Below are positions 1-18,935 of a stretch of 64,000 nt of DNA, piece after piece (the first letter of the stretch is position 1; each line of letters begins with the position of its first letter). The stretch is taken from positions 186,001 to 250,000 of the forward strand of contig NW_017803909.1 of NCBI RefSeq assembly GCF_001625305.1, written 5' to 3'. The translations under genes were made by a program, and so were the position numbers. Source of the stretch: Branchiostoma belcheri (Eukaryota > Chordata > Leptocardii > Amphioxiformes > Branchiostomatidae). The notes beneath the pieces were generated by a model. That model saw only the letters and a program-made list of their open reading frames with translations, did no database searches and was not told where the DNA came from.

Positions 1-3000
1 GTGGTGTATGAAGGACACACGGACGTGGTGAGATGTATCAGTGTGGAGCCCACAGGACAGTGGCTGGTCTCAGGTCAGCAAGTATCCCTTCATGTCTCCT
101 TTAAGAAAGCCTGTCAAGATACTGTATCAAACAACTTACTGTAAAAAGTTACCTCTTAACATTCAATTTGATACCTTGGACATCAATGGCCTCATAGCCA
201 AACCTTTTTTCAGCTCCCAAGTTTTTATCCTCTCTGCAAGTATTTGCGGATAAAAGCTAGGGTGCTAAAATAGGTTTAGTAACCAGGCTAATGGCCTCAA
301 TCATGTTTTGCTGCAGGTTCAGATGATGAGATGTTGCGGTTCTGGGAGGTGGCCACCGGGCGGTGCAGGAAGGTACTGCAGCTGGGAGGGAGGGTACGCA
401 GCGTGGCCTGGTGTCCCAACACTGCTGTCTGCTTGGTGGCCGCTGTTGTGTAAGTCATATTTATTGATACATGATTCCTACTATGTGATCTGTATCTTCA
501 GTCATAGACAAAAGGTTCCAACTCCTATTGCAGGCAATTTCACTATTGGCATTGTAGAAATTCTTTCTACTGTAAATTGTCCTAGGACATACATGCACCC
601 TAGGAAAGGAGCTCATCTTACACATGGCCCTCAGCCCCTATCTGTTATACAATACATTTTGATTTATGTTTGTGGTTCAACATATTACATTGGTAACAAG
701 TGTGTTCTATGATTATCCCCAGTGATAGCACAGTGATAATTATCAACCCCAGCCTGGGTGATAAGCTGGTTTATCACTCCACTGATAACCTGCTGAACAC
801 ATACGAGGCACCGGAGAGCCTGGAGACAAAACTCCCAGTGGAATGGTCTGCAGCAGAGGGCAGGGACTATGACATGGGGATCAGGCTCAGAATATCACAT
901 CCTAAAGTAAGTAGACTGTTCCGCTTATAATCCCATACATGTTTGTTTTGTTACATATACAGATGTAATCAGAAAAAAATAATGTAACAAAAGCTGTTAT
1001 GACAGCTCTCTATACACATGTTCTGGGGGATAAACCAAGCTACATTTGTAGATGGTGTTTTGTGTTAAGATGTTGCTGTAATTTTCATCCCCCACAGATC
1101 ATAAGACAGGTGACGTGGCATGGGAAGGGAGACTACTTTGCCGTTGTGATGCCAGACGGAGGGAGCATGTCTGTACTGATCCATCAGCTCACCAAGAGAA
1201 GATCACAGGTGGGTTAAATTTCAGCTGTCTTTCCCTGCAAAATCTTGTTAGTTGTGTATACAACCGTAGTAATATGTACATGTATGAAATCCATAATGAT
1301 TGAAAAAGTAAAAGCCACTGTATACACTTGTTGATTTTTTTGTGAGGAACATACTACTAGTATTTTATGAATATGAATGGCTCCTGTTCTTTCTTTGTTT
1401 CAGAACCCCTTCCGGAAGTCCAAAGGCCTGGTGCAGTGTGTTCTGTTTCATCCCATAAGGCCGTTCCTGTTTGTGGCTGTAAGGATGCTTCATTCATACA
1501 CGTAGTGAGATACAATGTAGTAGAAGGCTATTTTCCTCATGTAGCTTTAGATACATGTACCTAATGCAGTATAAAAAGAGGGATGCATGAAATCTTAAAA
1601 ATGCTATGCCTTCGTGAGTAAAGCCTTACTTCTATGTTATCTTTTCAGCTGTTGCTTCCATATTTTGATAAAGATATGGATCAGCAGATGATATTAGCAG
1701 ATTTTTTTCCCCAGACCCAGAGATATGTACGTGTGTACAACCTACTGAAGCAGGAGCTGACTAAGAAACTCATGGCCAACTGCAAATGGGTGTCCAGCAT
1801 GGCTGTACATCCTGGAGGTGGGGTGCTTTCAAATTGTAGATATCGTTAAGGTTAGGTCAGTGAAGGTTACAGTAGACATCCAGATAATGAGATACACCTA
1901 AAAACAGTCACTCAAACAGTCAGACGTGTCTGGTAGCATCCACTCAAGTTTTGTGTTTGAATGACAGCCCTTATACATGTAGTTTGCCTTCTCTTCCACA
2001 GGTGATAACTTGATTATCGGCAGCTATGACAGCAGGCTCAGCTGGTTTGACATGGACCTGTCCACAAAACCCTATCAGACCCTCAGGTAAGGTTTGACAT
2101 GGAGCTGTCCACAAAACCCTATCAGACCCTCAGGTAAGGTTTGACATGGACCTGTCCACAAAACCCTATTAGATACTCAGGTAAGGTTTGATATGGACCT
2201 TCCAAAAACCCTATTAGACCCTCATTTAACAAACATACCTCATAACTTATACACGTATGTCAATAGAAATACAAAATGTATGAATAGCAGAATGATACTC
2301 TTCAGACTTGAAAGTCTGGGAAGGTTCATGGGTGATAATGTGCCTGCATCTATTATATTCTATTATAGCCATAATACATGTAGAAAGGGAAGTCATAAAA
2401 CATAATGATATTACAAATGTTAATGAGGATGTAAGATATTAATTCTACAAACTATTATTTCACATAAGGATGGTTATAATAGAAACTTACCATTGCACTG
2501 CTTCTAGGCACCACAAGAGGGCACTGCGTCAGGTTTGTTACCACAAGAAGTATCCACTGTTTGCCTCTGCCTCAGATGATGGCACAGTTGTCATCTCCCA
2601 TGGTATGGTGTACAGGTAAGATCATCCTTCAGTTTAAATTATGTTTTGTATAGTTCCAACAATTTTTGGTTTTTAATTCCTGTAAGTTCCAAGACATGTT
2701 AGTGGCAAAATCAGAAGTAGGGTCTTTTCTTGGGGGGTATTATTATCTGTCAATTTACAACCTCAAAAAAGGGATGTTTGTAGGATATTATTTTACATCT
2801 AGGAGTAATGAGTCAAGCTAAGAGTTTGTCTTAAACTAAGGATTAACAAGGTTTTTTTTCAATGCCCCCCTCCCCCTTTTTCTGTTGCAGTGACCTGTTA
2901 CAGAACCCCCTGATTGTTCCAGTGAAGATCCTGCGAGGTCACAAGGTGACCCAGAATCTGGGCGCTCTGGACTGTCAGTTCCACCCCACACAGCCCTGGA

Positions 3001-3044
3001 TCTTCTCTAGTGGGGCAGACACTACTGTCAGACTGTATACATGA
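1..3044 (+). CDS. BOP1: BOP1 ribosome biogenesis protein, C-terminal part (left edge cuts the gene)
   Basis: This is the C-terminal WD40 propeller of BOP1, which with PES1 and WDR12 forms the nucleolar PeBoW complex needed for 28S/5.8S rRNA maturation and 60S subunit assembly. Nine coding exons read through in frame: 1-73, 317-449, 723-906, 1098-1208, 1404-1478, 1715-1817, 2002-2086, 2508-2615 and 2891-3044. All introns are GT-AG. They give 341 residues and a TGA at 3042-3044. Recognisable stretches are [20 protein letters not shown] at the start, then [55 protein letters not shown] and an end in TVRLYT, all as in BOP1 orthologues. Human BOP1 is about 746 residues, so roughly the last 45% is here; the BOP1 N-terminal domain lies off the left edge. 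The exon 7 end is tandemly duplicated in the following intron. Identity is confident. Confidence 0.95.
186..299. mobile_element. MITE with 9-bp target-site duplication, in BOP1 intron
   Basis: The element proper is 195-290 (96 bp). It starts tagccaaacc and ends aaccaggcta, which is the imperfect inverted-repeat pair seen at two other sites in this window. It is flanked by perfect 9-bp direct repeats, atggcctca, at 186-194 and 291-299. Its interior (cagctcccaa, gctaaaatagg) matches the element at 58322-58409. A 9-bp duplication is typical of Mutator-like transposons; the superfamily is inferred from this only. It has no coding capacity. Confidence 0.85.
2045..2226 (+). repeat. 47-bp tandem repeat made from the end of BOP1 exon 7 plus its splice donor
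   Basis: Copies start at 2045, 2092, 2139 and 2186, an exact 47-bp period, and the last is partial and diverged. Copy 1 spans the last 42 bp of exon 7 (ending 2086) and the start of the donor gtaag. Copies 2 and 3 carry the same exon end and repeat cag|gtaag, so three near-identical donor sites sit in a row. The true end is taken as 2086 because that keeps the BOP1 reading frame into 2508. Confidence 0.9.
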
Positions 3045-4364
3045 GGGGGCAATATCTAGATATTAACATGAAAGCTATCTGTGTTGGTACATTCCATAAT
3101 GAAGTTAGTACTTTTGTTCAACACAATGTTGCTTACACATGTACATGGAATTTTCGATGGCACCAAAAATTCGAGGTGAGCAACAATCTTTTGTGTCGAA
3201 TGGAGCACTAACTTCATTATGGAATATTCACTGGCAGATAATCTTTTAGATTGAACACATCATAATTTAATGTGACACAGACACAAGTAAACAAATGCCT
3301 CAGAACTTTGAAACACATCTTTGTTTCGTTGTGTTTTAAGTTTGCCTATGGCAATGTCCTATGTTACTAATGTATTATCTATGTAATATGTATACTTGCA
3401 TAAAAGGCCTAAAAAGAAAGAAGACACATATGTAAAATGGTATCAGTGTGCACACATGATCATGAAATTATAATCTAACTTTTCAAACAATGAATCACTG
3501 TACTTGTTTGTAAGATCATAATTCTTCCTGACCCCTCCACATTTTGCACATCATACATTATCTTAATTTGCAATGTATCAATTGTCTGATTAGATTCATC
3601 CACAGATACATAAACACATTTACCATCTTCACAGCCTGACTGGTATCATTCCACATTAATTTGAATTTTCTGTACATATTAGATATTGTGGCATTTTGGT
3701 AGCTAGCAGGCACGCGGTTTTGGGTAGCACCAATGGTTGAACCCTATGTCAATACAGCTAGTAAAAAAAGTCTAAACCTAACCAATTCTACACAAACTCA
3801 AAGAACAAAAATATGTTATGCTAAACTACAAATTAAACTTAAGTGACTTCCTGAAGTAGTACTAGTATTTGTATGTGATGTATGCAAGTCCAAGAATCAT
3901 TGCACAAGGCAAAAGATGTTGCCATTTGATTAAAAAAATGGACCTACTAGTGTGGTCCACGTTTAGTGCATTCGAAAAATGCCTCAACCTAATACATTTT
4001 GTTTGTCATTACATCATGTCATAGCAAATTTTTCTGCTCTTGTATTGTCTGTTTTACATGGAAGAAGACTTCCGAGTGCCTTACCCATGCCATGTATAAT
4101 ACACAAGCAGGGATGTATACTGACTTACTGTGTGGTATCCACACAATGGCTACTGCATAGAGTACATGTGGAATGTGCTTTGTATAGTGTATCCTTTTCT
4201 TATACATCTCATTTCTTTATCCTTTCATGTAGATTCTCCAAATTCCTTTTTTATAATATTTATAGAAATTGGTAGAAAACTGTCTATTACATTTCTACTA
4301 CAGACTCCTTGATTCTGTATTGAAAGAAAACAGTTTGCATGTTTCTTGGATCCTTCAATCTCTG
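3045..4364. other. Convergent spacer: 3' flanks of BOP1 (+) and AGXT2 (-)
   Basis: The stop codons of the two genes face each other 1.3 kb apart. The stretch is AT-rich with no supported exon on either strand. It must hold both 3' untranslated regions, but I see no canonical AATAAA that clearly assigns either cleavage site. It contains the palindromic element at 3091-3225. ORFs around 3979-4535 do not continue into any recognisable protein. Confidence 0.7.
3091..3225. repeat. 135-bp palindromic (fold-back) element
   Basis: The left arm attccataatgaagttagt at 3091-3109 is repeated in inverse at 3207-3225. Weaker complementarity continues inward to tgttgct / agcaaca and to a second internal pair, gaatttt / aaaattc. 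This is the form of a miniature inverted-repeat element. I could not find convincing target-site duplications, so the element class is open. It lies within 50 bp of the BOP1 stop codon and is probably transcribed in its 3' UTR. Confidence 0.7.
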
Positions 4365-11449
<7,085 letters not shown>

Positions 11450-12156
11450 CTTGGAACTGTGGCTATCAGCAGTCCAGGCTGAAATATCCGGGGCCCTGGG
11501 GGTGTTATCGCAAAAATCAAGACCTCAAACGCTCTCTAGACTTCTCCTGGACCTCCTGTTTTGTGGTTTTCCTCCGGCCTGTGCAAACAAGACGCCACGA
11601 AGTACGCCTACAAAGCTGCACTCCGCCGGAACTGGACTTTGTCTAGTTGTTGTTGATCAACACTGACCTCTCTGTGACAGCGGATCTGATAATCTAGGGA
11701 CAAACCATTCAGCCCCCAGGGGAGGTCGCGGGGCTGTGGAAAAGTGCTCTTTTCTGTGACATGAAGATTACTAGTAGCTATTGACTTATGCGAAAGCTAT
11801 CACCTCTTTTTTTTTTAAAGTAAAATAATTCATTAGCCTGATTAGATCTGATTAGGCAAACGTTTATCTTATTTTTCATATCCCACATGGGTCAAAATAA
11901 CGCAGGTGGTTTTGCCTATACATTAACTGTTACATTGTATTGTATTACTTTAAGAAATGTTAACTATAATTCTGGGGTGGTGTATGCGATCATGACCTAG
12001 CTGGTCAGAGCCAACGGGCAATTCCTCTCAATGTGACCTATCAAATCCGTATTGTGTAGAATCCCAATATAGACGCATTGAAGACATTAAACTCAAGGCG
12101 CAAGTAGCTAGCGCTACGGTATTTATGAGCTAATTTTCCAATGTCCAAGCAGATCC

Positions 12157-12200
12157 TACGGTGGCAAGACAGAATAGATACTAACTGCCTTGCCACCGTA
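12157..12200. repeat. 12-bp perfect inverted repeat, 20-nt spacer
   Basis: The word tacggtggcaag at 12157-12168 is repeated in inverse at 12189-12200. A near copy, tcctacggtgggaag, recurs at about 12418-12432. Placed in the divergent promoter spacer it may be a small mobile-element remnant or a binding-site pair; the sequence alone does not decide. Confidence 0.55.
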
Positions 12201-12654
12201 AGATCTCAGTATAGATTACCCATTCTATTTATATATCAATCATCGTTTATTTATACTGAGTAATATCTACCAATACGGGAAGCCTTGCGAGCGTTTTGTG
12301 GCTTGTGTTCCCCGGGCCATTGCTTTCATCTACAGTGCTACTCACAACGCTGAGTTCTAAACATTATGCATTCCGGTCGTCAGACAACGTACTATGATAT
12401 ACTGTTTGGTCGATATCTCCTACGGTGGGAAGCACCTGTTTATCGATGTGTGTAAAGGTATTGTGCTTGTATTACGAGACTGACTAACATTCTGCCCCAG
12501 GCCATCACTCACTGAAGCGCAATCTCTCACAGGCCAACAAAAAGTCAAGGGCTTTTGTCTGAGAGGGTTGAGCGTAGCGACCCGACCCCTGAAGCTAATC
12601 TCCAAACATATCTTTTGGTGACTGCAAAGTCCGAAACACTGCAAAAATGTTCTT

Positions 12655-12818
12655 CAAGCAGAGGTTTGGGTTTTGGCTTGTTTTTAGCGTGTTTTTTATC
12701 GGGCTTTCTTTATTGCACTGGTATGTATTTTTACGCCAACCCAACTTTGTAATAAAGAAAGCCTGACAAAAGGCCTAAAATCACGCCAAAAATAAGACAA
12801 AACTCAAACCTCTGCTTG
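12655..12818. mobile_element. 164-bp fold-back element
   Basis: The left arm 12655-12714 (caagcagaggtttg ... gggctttctttatt) and right arm 12751-12818 (aataaagaaagcc ... caaacctctgcttg) are reverse complements over about 60 bp with small mismatches and one indel. They surround a 36-nt loop. The layout is that of a non-autonomous inverted-repeat element. No clear target-site duplication was found and there is no coding capacity. Confidence 0.75.
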
Positions 12819-13649
12819 GAGTGTAGGCAAAAATAAGCCGAAGGCTAAACCTCTGCGGGGAGTACCCCTGAAGCCGCCTGGGAGATGTATCGATGTTACG
12901 GAGTATTATCACCGTGAAAGAACGCATTAGCCGCGAACTATCCACTGCTCCCATCAATGCAGGAGCTATTCGGAACGAATTACCCAGGGACAAAGTCCCA
13001 ACGTATTGCCCCAGACTGCTACATGAAGTTGGGGCAGCCAGCTGTATTAATGGTAAATCTCTTGTTCCAATGTCAGTTATGGCAAGGAGGTATAAAATCA
13101 AATTTAAAGTCTTGTATTTAACCTTCTTGGTTATGGAGACGCATGAAAAGCGCTCTTCTGAATTCACTTTTCATAGAGAATAACATTACTTAATATTTGA
13201 GTCTTGTCTTAAGAGGAATTCACTTCACACATGAATAACATGACACCAATTGGACAAAAAAAGAGAATAACTTAGAAAATACCAAATGTTCTGTTACATC
13301 TTTTACAAACTTCAACTTTCAACACTCTTGACTGACTGTCAAATGCGTATCAAGATAAGCCAAGGACATCACTCCAAACACCTCCTTAATGGTGATATCG
13401 ACTTGGATAAATTGTGAAGTTTGGAGGCCATGCCAAAAAAATTAGACCAAAAGGAAAACATTTTCCACATGAAGTCTCAAAAACTCCTTGGTCAAATCAA
13501 GGAAGTTGAAGAGCAACCTCCTTGATCAAATCTAGGAAAGATCAAGAAAGTACTAGTATCGTATGGTCAACAAAATTTTTCATGAGCCATTTCAACTTAG
13601 ACACCCCTTCATGCTGAATAGACTATTCCAGTAGAGTCAGCTGACCAAC

Positions 13650-16600
13650 ATGGCCGAAGGTAGTAGTGGGGAGGGCGATCCATCTGAAGAAGAAAATCCA
13701 TTTTCTTTCCGAAAGTTCGTCGGAAAACCCGGCAGCAAGGGCCAGGAACAAAAATCGACAAAGGCAGAGAAAACGACAGATCAGGAAAAGGACGATTTAC
13801 TGGATATCTTTGCCGGACCGGCGGAGGTGAAACCGAGAGAGCAGCTGAAAGTCCAGTTGGAGGAAGAAGACGCCCCTCCTGCAAGTTCGTATTCAAGCTA
13901 TCCCTGAATATTTAGCACTGAAAGATTGTATGAAATGTTGTTGTTTGGATGTGGGTAAGTTTATTTTGATGAGATGATCGAAGAACGGGTTAAGTATAAA
14001 GGACTCGAGCCAAAATATTAACGTGAAATACCGTACTAGTAGCCACAGTACTGTGAGCAAGGAGGTTTCCTTGATTGGAATGCAGTGTATCACTTTGCCT
14101 GCAAACTTCTATTGGTCCTTGCTGATAATGATATATGATTAACTTAATAATTTTTCCTCTTACATCAGTAATTCATGCAAGTTAAAATATTCCTTAAATG
14201 TGTATTTCATATTAATTTTAGAATAATGTTAACTTGAAAATTGATATGGTTGTTTTCTTTTCTTCAGAAGGAAAAGCCAAATCAAAAAAGGACAAGAACC
14301 CATTTTCCTTCAAGGAATTCTTGAGAGAGTCGGCAACAAAAGGCGCCAAGTCAAAATCATCACCTCAAAGAAAGAGCCCACCTGAACAACACCTTCTACC
14401 ACCTGTATCACCTCCTAAAGTAAGTTTAGCATCCTTGTAACTAGCCTATCACCTAACAATTCTTTAGCTTTCTTATGACTTTGTCAGGGTGGCAAAACTG
14501 GATTTTGAAACTCAAAGTCAATTTTTCGGTCACTCGTTTAATGTAGTTAGTTGAATCCCATAGCATACTGATATTTGTGAGGCAAAAATGTGATGTCACT
14601 GACAGAAAATGACTGCTTGTTCTGTATCATAGGCTGGTTCTAGGCATTAACAGGCGGTACCCAAAAAATAAAGATATGCCTCAAATAGCTTCTTTTGGGG
14701 GCTATTGCATTTTAATGTCAATATCAGACAGATTTTCTCATCCAGAACATTTTTGTTTTGCCACCCTGAAAATTAATTTAATGCCTTTAGAGTTTGTAAG
14801 ACACCATGTTCATTCTGTTCCAGTCCTCCACATTCCAACAGCACACAGGAGACGAGCTTCCCCCCGTCACCTCCACGGAGCTGCCAGACTTTGTTCAGGA
14901 CTACTTCCTAACAGACACTAAAACTTCCATCCCAGAGACACACCTTCCCAGCTTCTTCTCCGATCCAGAAGTTCCTGGAGTGTTGGATGGAGCAGGGCCG
15001 CAGGATGCGCAGCCATTGGACAACGTGTTGGGAGCCGGGCGAGCCTCCGTGGAGGTACCTACGGTAGACCCTGAAGGATCTGTGGAGCCATCAGTACAGG
15101 AGGGTCCCATCAACTTACCTGACTTCCTGTCAGATGGTGCCATGTGTAATGGGGAGTTGGAGGAGCAGGGACAGGAAAGTACAGGTGCTGCTGCAGGTGT
15201 GGATCACACAGTGTTTGCACAGGTGAGACAATCTGTCTAATGGCATGATGTCGTAATGACTTACATAAAAGTTCATCATCTTCATGATTCTCAGTTTGAA
15301 TCATTGGCAGATCCATTGAGTCACTTCCCATACACAGAAAGCTCAAAATTGCATTGAAAAGATTTAACCAAAAGATTAAAATATTCTATCTAATAGAGGA
15401 TGGCACTTCCCAAATTTCATTACACCTGATAAAAAATTGCTTTTATCATCTTAGAATTAACCTGTCTGTTTTGTTTCAGGTGGAGAAGGACAATGGAACA
15501 TTGAGAAGGCAGTTGGTAGAGGCCAGGAGACAAGTGCAATCTCAGACAGAGAGGTAAGACCTAAAGACTCTGTTATGTGCATTTTGGCTGGCAAAACAGA
15601 TGAAAAATATTGGCTGTGATTGCAGCGTTGTTGAAGATATCTTATGAGACAAGTTATGGCTTCTCTATTTTCTCTTCAGAATATCGGAGCTGCAGCAGCA
15701 GATGGCAGCACAGAGTAAGGCAGAAGCAGAAGAGACGGCAGCACTGGAGAGGATGGTACAACAGGTGGAAACCAACCTGGAGGTGGCAACAGTAGGTTGA
15801 CCTAAAGTATTATAAGGCAAATTCTCTCATCACTAAGTGTGATAATGTTAGAGCTGATGGTAGAAAGGCTTCAGAGAAAACTAACTTCTCATTTTCTTTT
15901 CCTACATCAGAAAAGAGCTGTTACAGCTGAAGAAACAATAGCCAAACTAAAGAAGGAGATCAAATCACTTCAGGTATGTTATAAGCCCGTTGGTGTATGT
16001 CCAAATTGCAATACTCAGCTTTGATTTTCTTGACTCATCAGCATTTGTTTGGTTAGAAACCACAAATGTTATTGGTACATTTTTGTACTAGTACTAGTAA
16101 GTATACACACAAAGCTTGTTCATTGTTCTTGCTTTCATTCTTACATTGTTGTGGTGATGAAGGTACTGTATGTTGCCAAATTATTTTTAAAAATGTATCT
16201 GTTGATGTTCTCCTCAATCTGTTTTATCATATGAATGGATTCTTCAGGCCCAAGTGAGCTCACTATCCCAGGAGAACAATGCTCTAAGAGCAGGAGACTC
16301 CCCCCTGACTGGTGTGAGAGAAAAGGCCAAGTCTGCATCAGAACAGCTGTCCACTGCTGCTAAAAATGCAGACCAGTCCATTAGGTAAGGGAGGATATGA
16401 AGAACTGCAGTGAGCAATGATTATAATGAAGCAACTTTAAACTGTACATTGAAAGTTTCAACACAAGAAATTGGACCAGTCTTTGTCAAGAAATGAGCAA
16501 TCCAGCACTTTTGTGATTATGCAAATGACACATGTGACTCGGTGAGCAGTAGGTCATAGGTTGCAGAAAGTCTGTGGCGCCCCCTGTCTTTGTGGAGGGA

Positions 16601-16975
16601 TGATTGCAATGCCCTGAGATGGCCTCTGTAATCTCGCATGGCCTCTGTAATACTCTCAATGATTATAATCTATGGTGAAAATTGATGCAACTGTTTCCAA
16701 TCCATGTTATAGTAAAATGTTGATTTTTAGAATGTAAAATTCTAGAAAAAAATGTTGCATTTTTCTGTTGTTGTACATGTAATAGCATTGTCATTGTTCT
16801 GCCACATGTCTGTGCTGCCAGATCTAATACATGCTTTTTTTCCTATTCTTACAGGCAACTACTCACTGGTGTGGAAACACTGAAACTAGTGTCAGATTTG
16901 TTGGCAGACATAGACAAAATTACGGAGGTGAAAGAAGAGCCACCTCCACCTGATACCCAAGGAGCAACCTCATGA
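13650..16975 (+). CDS. ENTR1: Endosome-associated-trafficking regulator 1 (complete, 8 exons)
   Basis: ENTR1 (formerly SDCCAG3) is an endosomal and centrosomal coiled-coil adaptor linked to retromer-dependent recycling, PTPN13 and cytokinesis. Coding exons are 13650-13884, 14268-14419, 14824-15222, 15480-15553, 15680-15791, 15911-15973, 16248-16384 and 16855-16975. They join in frame to 430 residues against 435 in human. The start has a good context, accaacATGGCC. An ENPFSFRKFV motif near the N-terminus is repeated in exon 2 as KNPFSFKEFL, whereas I recall a single ENPFSF motif in human. The acidic middle carries LPDFVQDYF and LPDFLSDG. The C-terminal half is the conserved coiled coil: VQQVETNLEVATKRAVTAEE, AQVSSLSQENNALR, and a tail QLLTGVETLKLVSDLL then DIDKITEVKEEP. 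The tail and the KRAV block are diagnostic. Identity is confident. Confidence 0.93.
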
Positions 16976-17660
16976 TCATCACAGATGTACATGACAGATA
17001 ATCAGAGCCTAACAGACACTTCCATTGAAAAGCAGGCAAACAGTTTTAAAAACTTTGTAAGATTTTAATAACTAATTTAAGGTGAAATTGTATGCAATTG
17101 GATGGCAAGATAGTGATTCATAATGAACCTTGTATTTGGTATCTGAGCAATGTTGGAGGATTGCTGCATTTACATGTAATACAGTATACCTGTTACTCGG
17201 AGTTGGCAAACATAAAATCATCATGTTTTCATTTGTTTTGTTAGAGCTAGGATATTTCTCAAGACCTGTTGATCAGGTGTTTTGATAGAAAAATTACCGG
17301 CAATACAATAAGAGCTGTATCCTACTAGGAGAATCTTACAAACAGTCCTACAGAAAATCCTCATTGTTCTAACTCAATGTATTTTATACCTGCAATTTAC
17401 CTCACAATCAGCTCACTAATGCTAATAGCTGATTGTTTTACTTACAGATTTTACTTTTTGATAATGTGGAAAAGTGTGATGAATATGTTATCATGACACA
17501 AAGACTGTTCAATGTCATGAGCCAAAATGTTGTGAAAATGTCAGAATAAGCCATCTACAACTACTTGCACAGTATCTCATTGTTGCACTATCTGAAATGA
17601 ATTAACATCAGCAATTTTCTTCCAGGCAATTGTAAATAAAATTTCTTTGAATATGCTTGC
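16976..17660 (+). other. ENTR1 3' untranslated region
   Basis: This AT-rich stretch follows the ENTR1 TGA and runs to the polyadenylation signal at 17635-17640. No ORF of note occurs in it. The exact cleavage site is inferred to lie 10-25 nt after the signal. Confidence 0.65.
17635..17640 (+). terminator. Polyadenylation signal AATAAA of ENTR1
   Basis: A canonical AATAAA lies 660 bp past the ENTR1 stop, in tgtaaataaaatttc, followed by a T-rich and GT-containing stretch (ttcatttttgggtgggg). It is the clearest such signal after this gene. Confidence 0.65.
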
Positions 17661-18814
17661 ATTCATTTTTGGGTGGGGAAAAGTCTGCTCCTTTTGTACT
17701 GGAGCTATGTAAGACCTAGTACTAGTAGTCTTGAGTAAACCTTTTTATAAGACAATACTGAATTCAGAGTTTACCAGGTAAGAAGGTCCCATATGCTAAG
17801 AAGTAGATATAAATTGTAACAGGTCTTTACAATGCAGCCATTCCTGAACTGCGCAAATTTATCACCAACAGTTGGAAAAATGTCCTTTCCTTTTCTAGTT
17901 GTTGCAGTCTTTCTATTCATTCATTTATTCATTCATTCTAAAAGTCTTCCTATTCATTCATTCATTCTTAAAATCATTTCTTGAAATATTACAAAGTCAA
18001 CATTCCAACCTGGCATGTTGACTTTAGCTCCTGTAGTAGCAAGTGGGTCTGTCACAGGTTGTCTGTTTATTTATTTTTGTTTCTCTCCTATTTCATTAAT
18101 TTCTTGCAAAAATCAGAGAACCATGAAACTGTATCGCTGGTAGGCGGCTAAGGCCTAAAGTGAAACCCTTCTTTTATACTGATTTATTGAAAGTTTTGTT
18201 AAAGTCACTACTGCACTAAATATGTAGTAGCAACAAGGAAGCGTTGTTGCAAAAACAGTACAGACGAGTGAACAAGCGTGCCAGTATACAGAAGCAGGTG
18301 TATATGTAGACAGGTGTTTATAGGCAAAGGGACTAACAGGCAGCAGGGTAAGTACGGACAAACATGCATTCAGGATCCAACTGCTTTCAAAGTAGGCGCT
18401 AAACTGAGAAACATCTCAAAGGCAAACAGTTGAACAGTGGGTGCCTCGGGTCATATAAAGGTCCCAACTGAAACTGTGCTAAATGAATGGATGAAAGGGT
18501 CTTGGAACAGAATCCAAATAGTCCCTTAGGGGACAAACCGTTACGTATGATAACAAGACTCTCGAAAAGAAAGTTGGTGTGTTTAAGAAAAGCTCAACTC
18601 GTGTGGATATCAATTGGGAGATATCAAGAATATATTAAAAGTATTTTGAGTCTTTACTTTGGAGAAAAGAATGAAGTAGAAGCGTTTTAGACTACATTAG
18701 AAACACTGCACACCTGTCCACGATCGGTCCCTGGACACCTGTTGCAACGTCACGCCTAGCACTGACCAATCAGGGGCCGGCTTTGGGCGTCGGTGTCAGA
18801 GTTCTATTAGTATT
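17661..18814. other. Spacer between ENTR1 and the large coiled-coil gene
   Basis: The genes are tandem and about 2 kb apart. I see a CATT-type microsatellite at about 17915-17965 and no supported exon. From about 18710 the sequence becomes GC-richer and less repetitive (cgatcggtccctgg ... ggggccggctttgggcg), which fits the promoter and 5' UTR of the downstream gene. No TATA box is obvious. Confidence 0.5.
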
Positions 18815-18895
18815 ATGGCGGACGGAGGGTCGATGTTACGGACTGAATGCAAGGAGTTGTAGTCATGTTTCGGACCTGAAATGACCCGGACTTAA
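18815..18895 (+). promoter_or_regulatory. Three short upstream ORFs before the large coiled-coil gene
   Basis: Three complete ATG-to-stop ORFs sit just before the main ATG at 18936: 18815-18862 (15 codons plus stop, beginning MADGGS with G after the ATG), 18865-18879 (MFRT) and 18881-18895 (MTRT). They do not overlap the main ORF. If transcription starts upstream of 18815 they could reduce or gate translation of the main protein. The transcription start is not visible, so the role is inferred. Confidence 0.4.
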
Positions 18896-18935
18896 ACTTC
18901 TAACGAACGATCGTCTTTGGGAACACTTGAAGATA

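Larger units (their letters stand above)
11450..13649. other. Divergent spacer between AGXT2 and ENTR1 (5' flanks and promoters)
   Basis: The AGXT2 and ENTR1 start codons point away from each other, so this 2.2-kb stretch must hold both promoters and 5' UTRs. I found no supported exon; the ORFs at 12781-13183 and 12420-12644 lack recognisable sequence. It contains an inverted repeat (12157-12200) and a fold-back element (12655-12818). No TATA box could be assigned to either gene. Confidence 0.6.
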
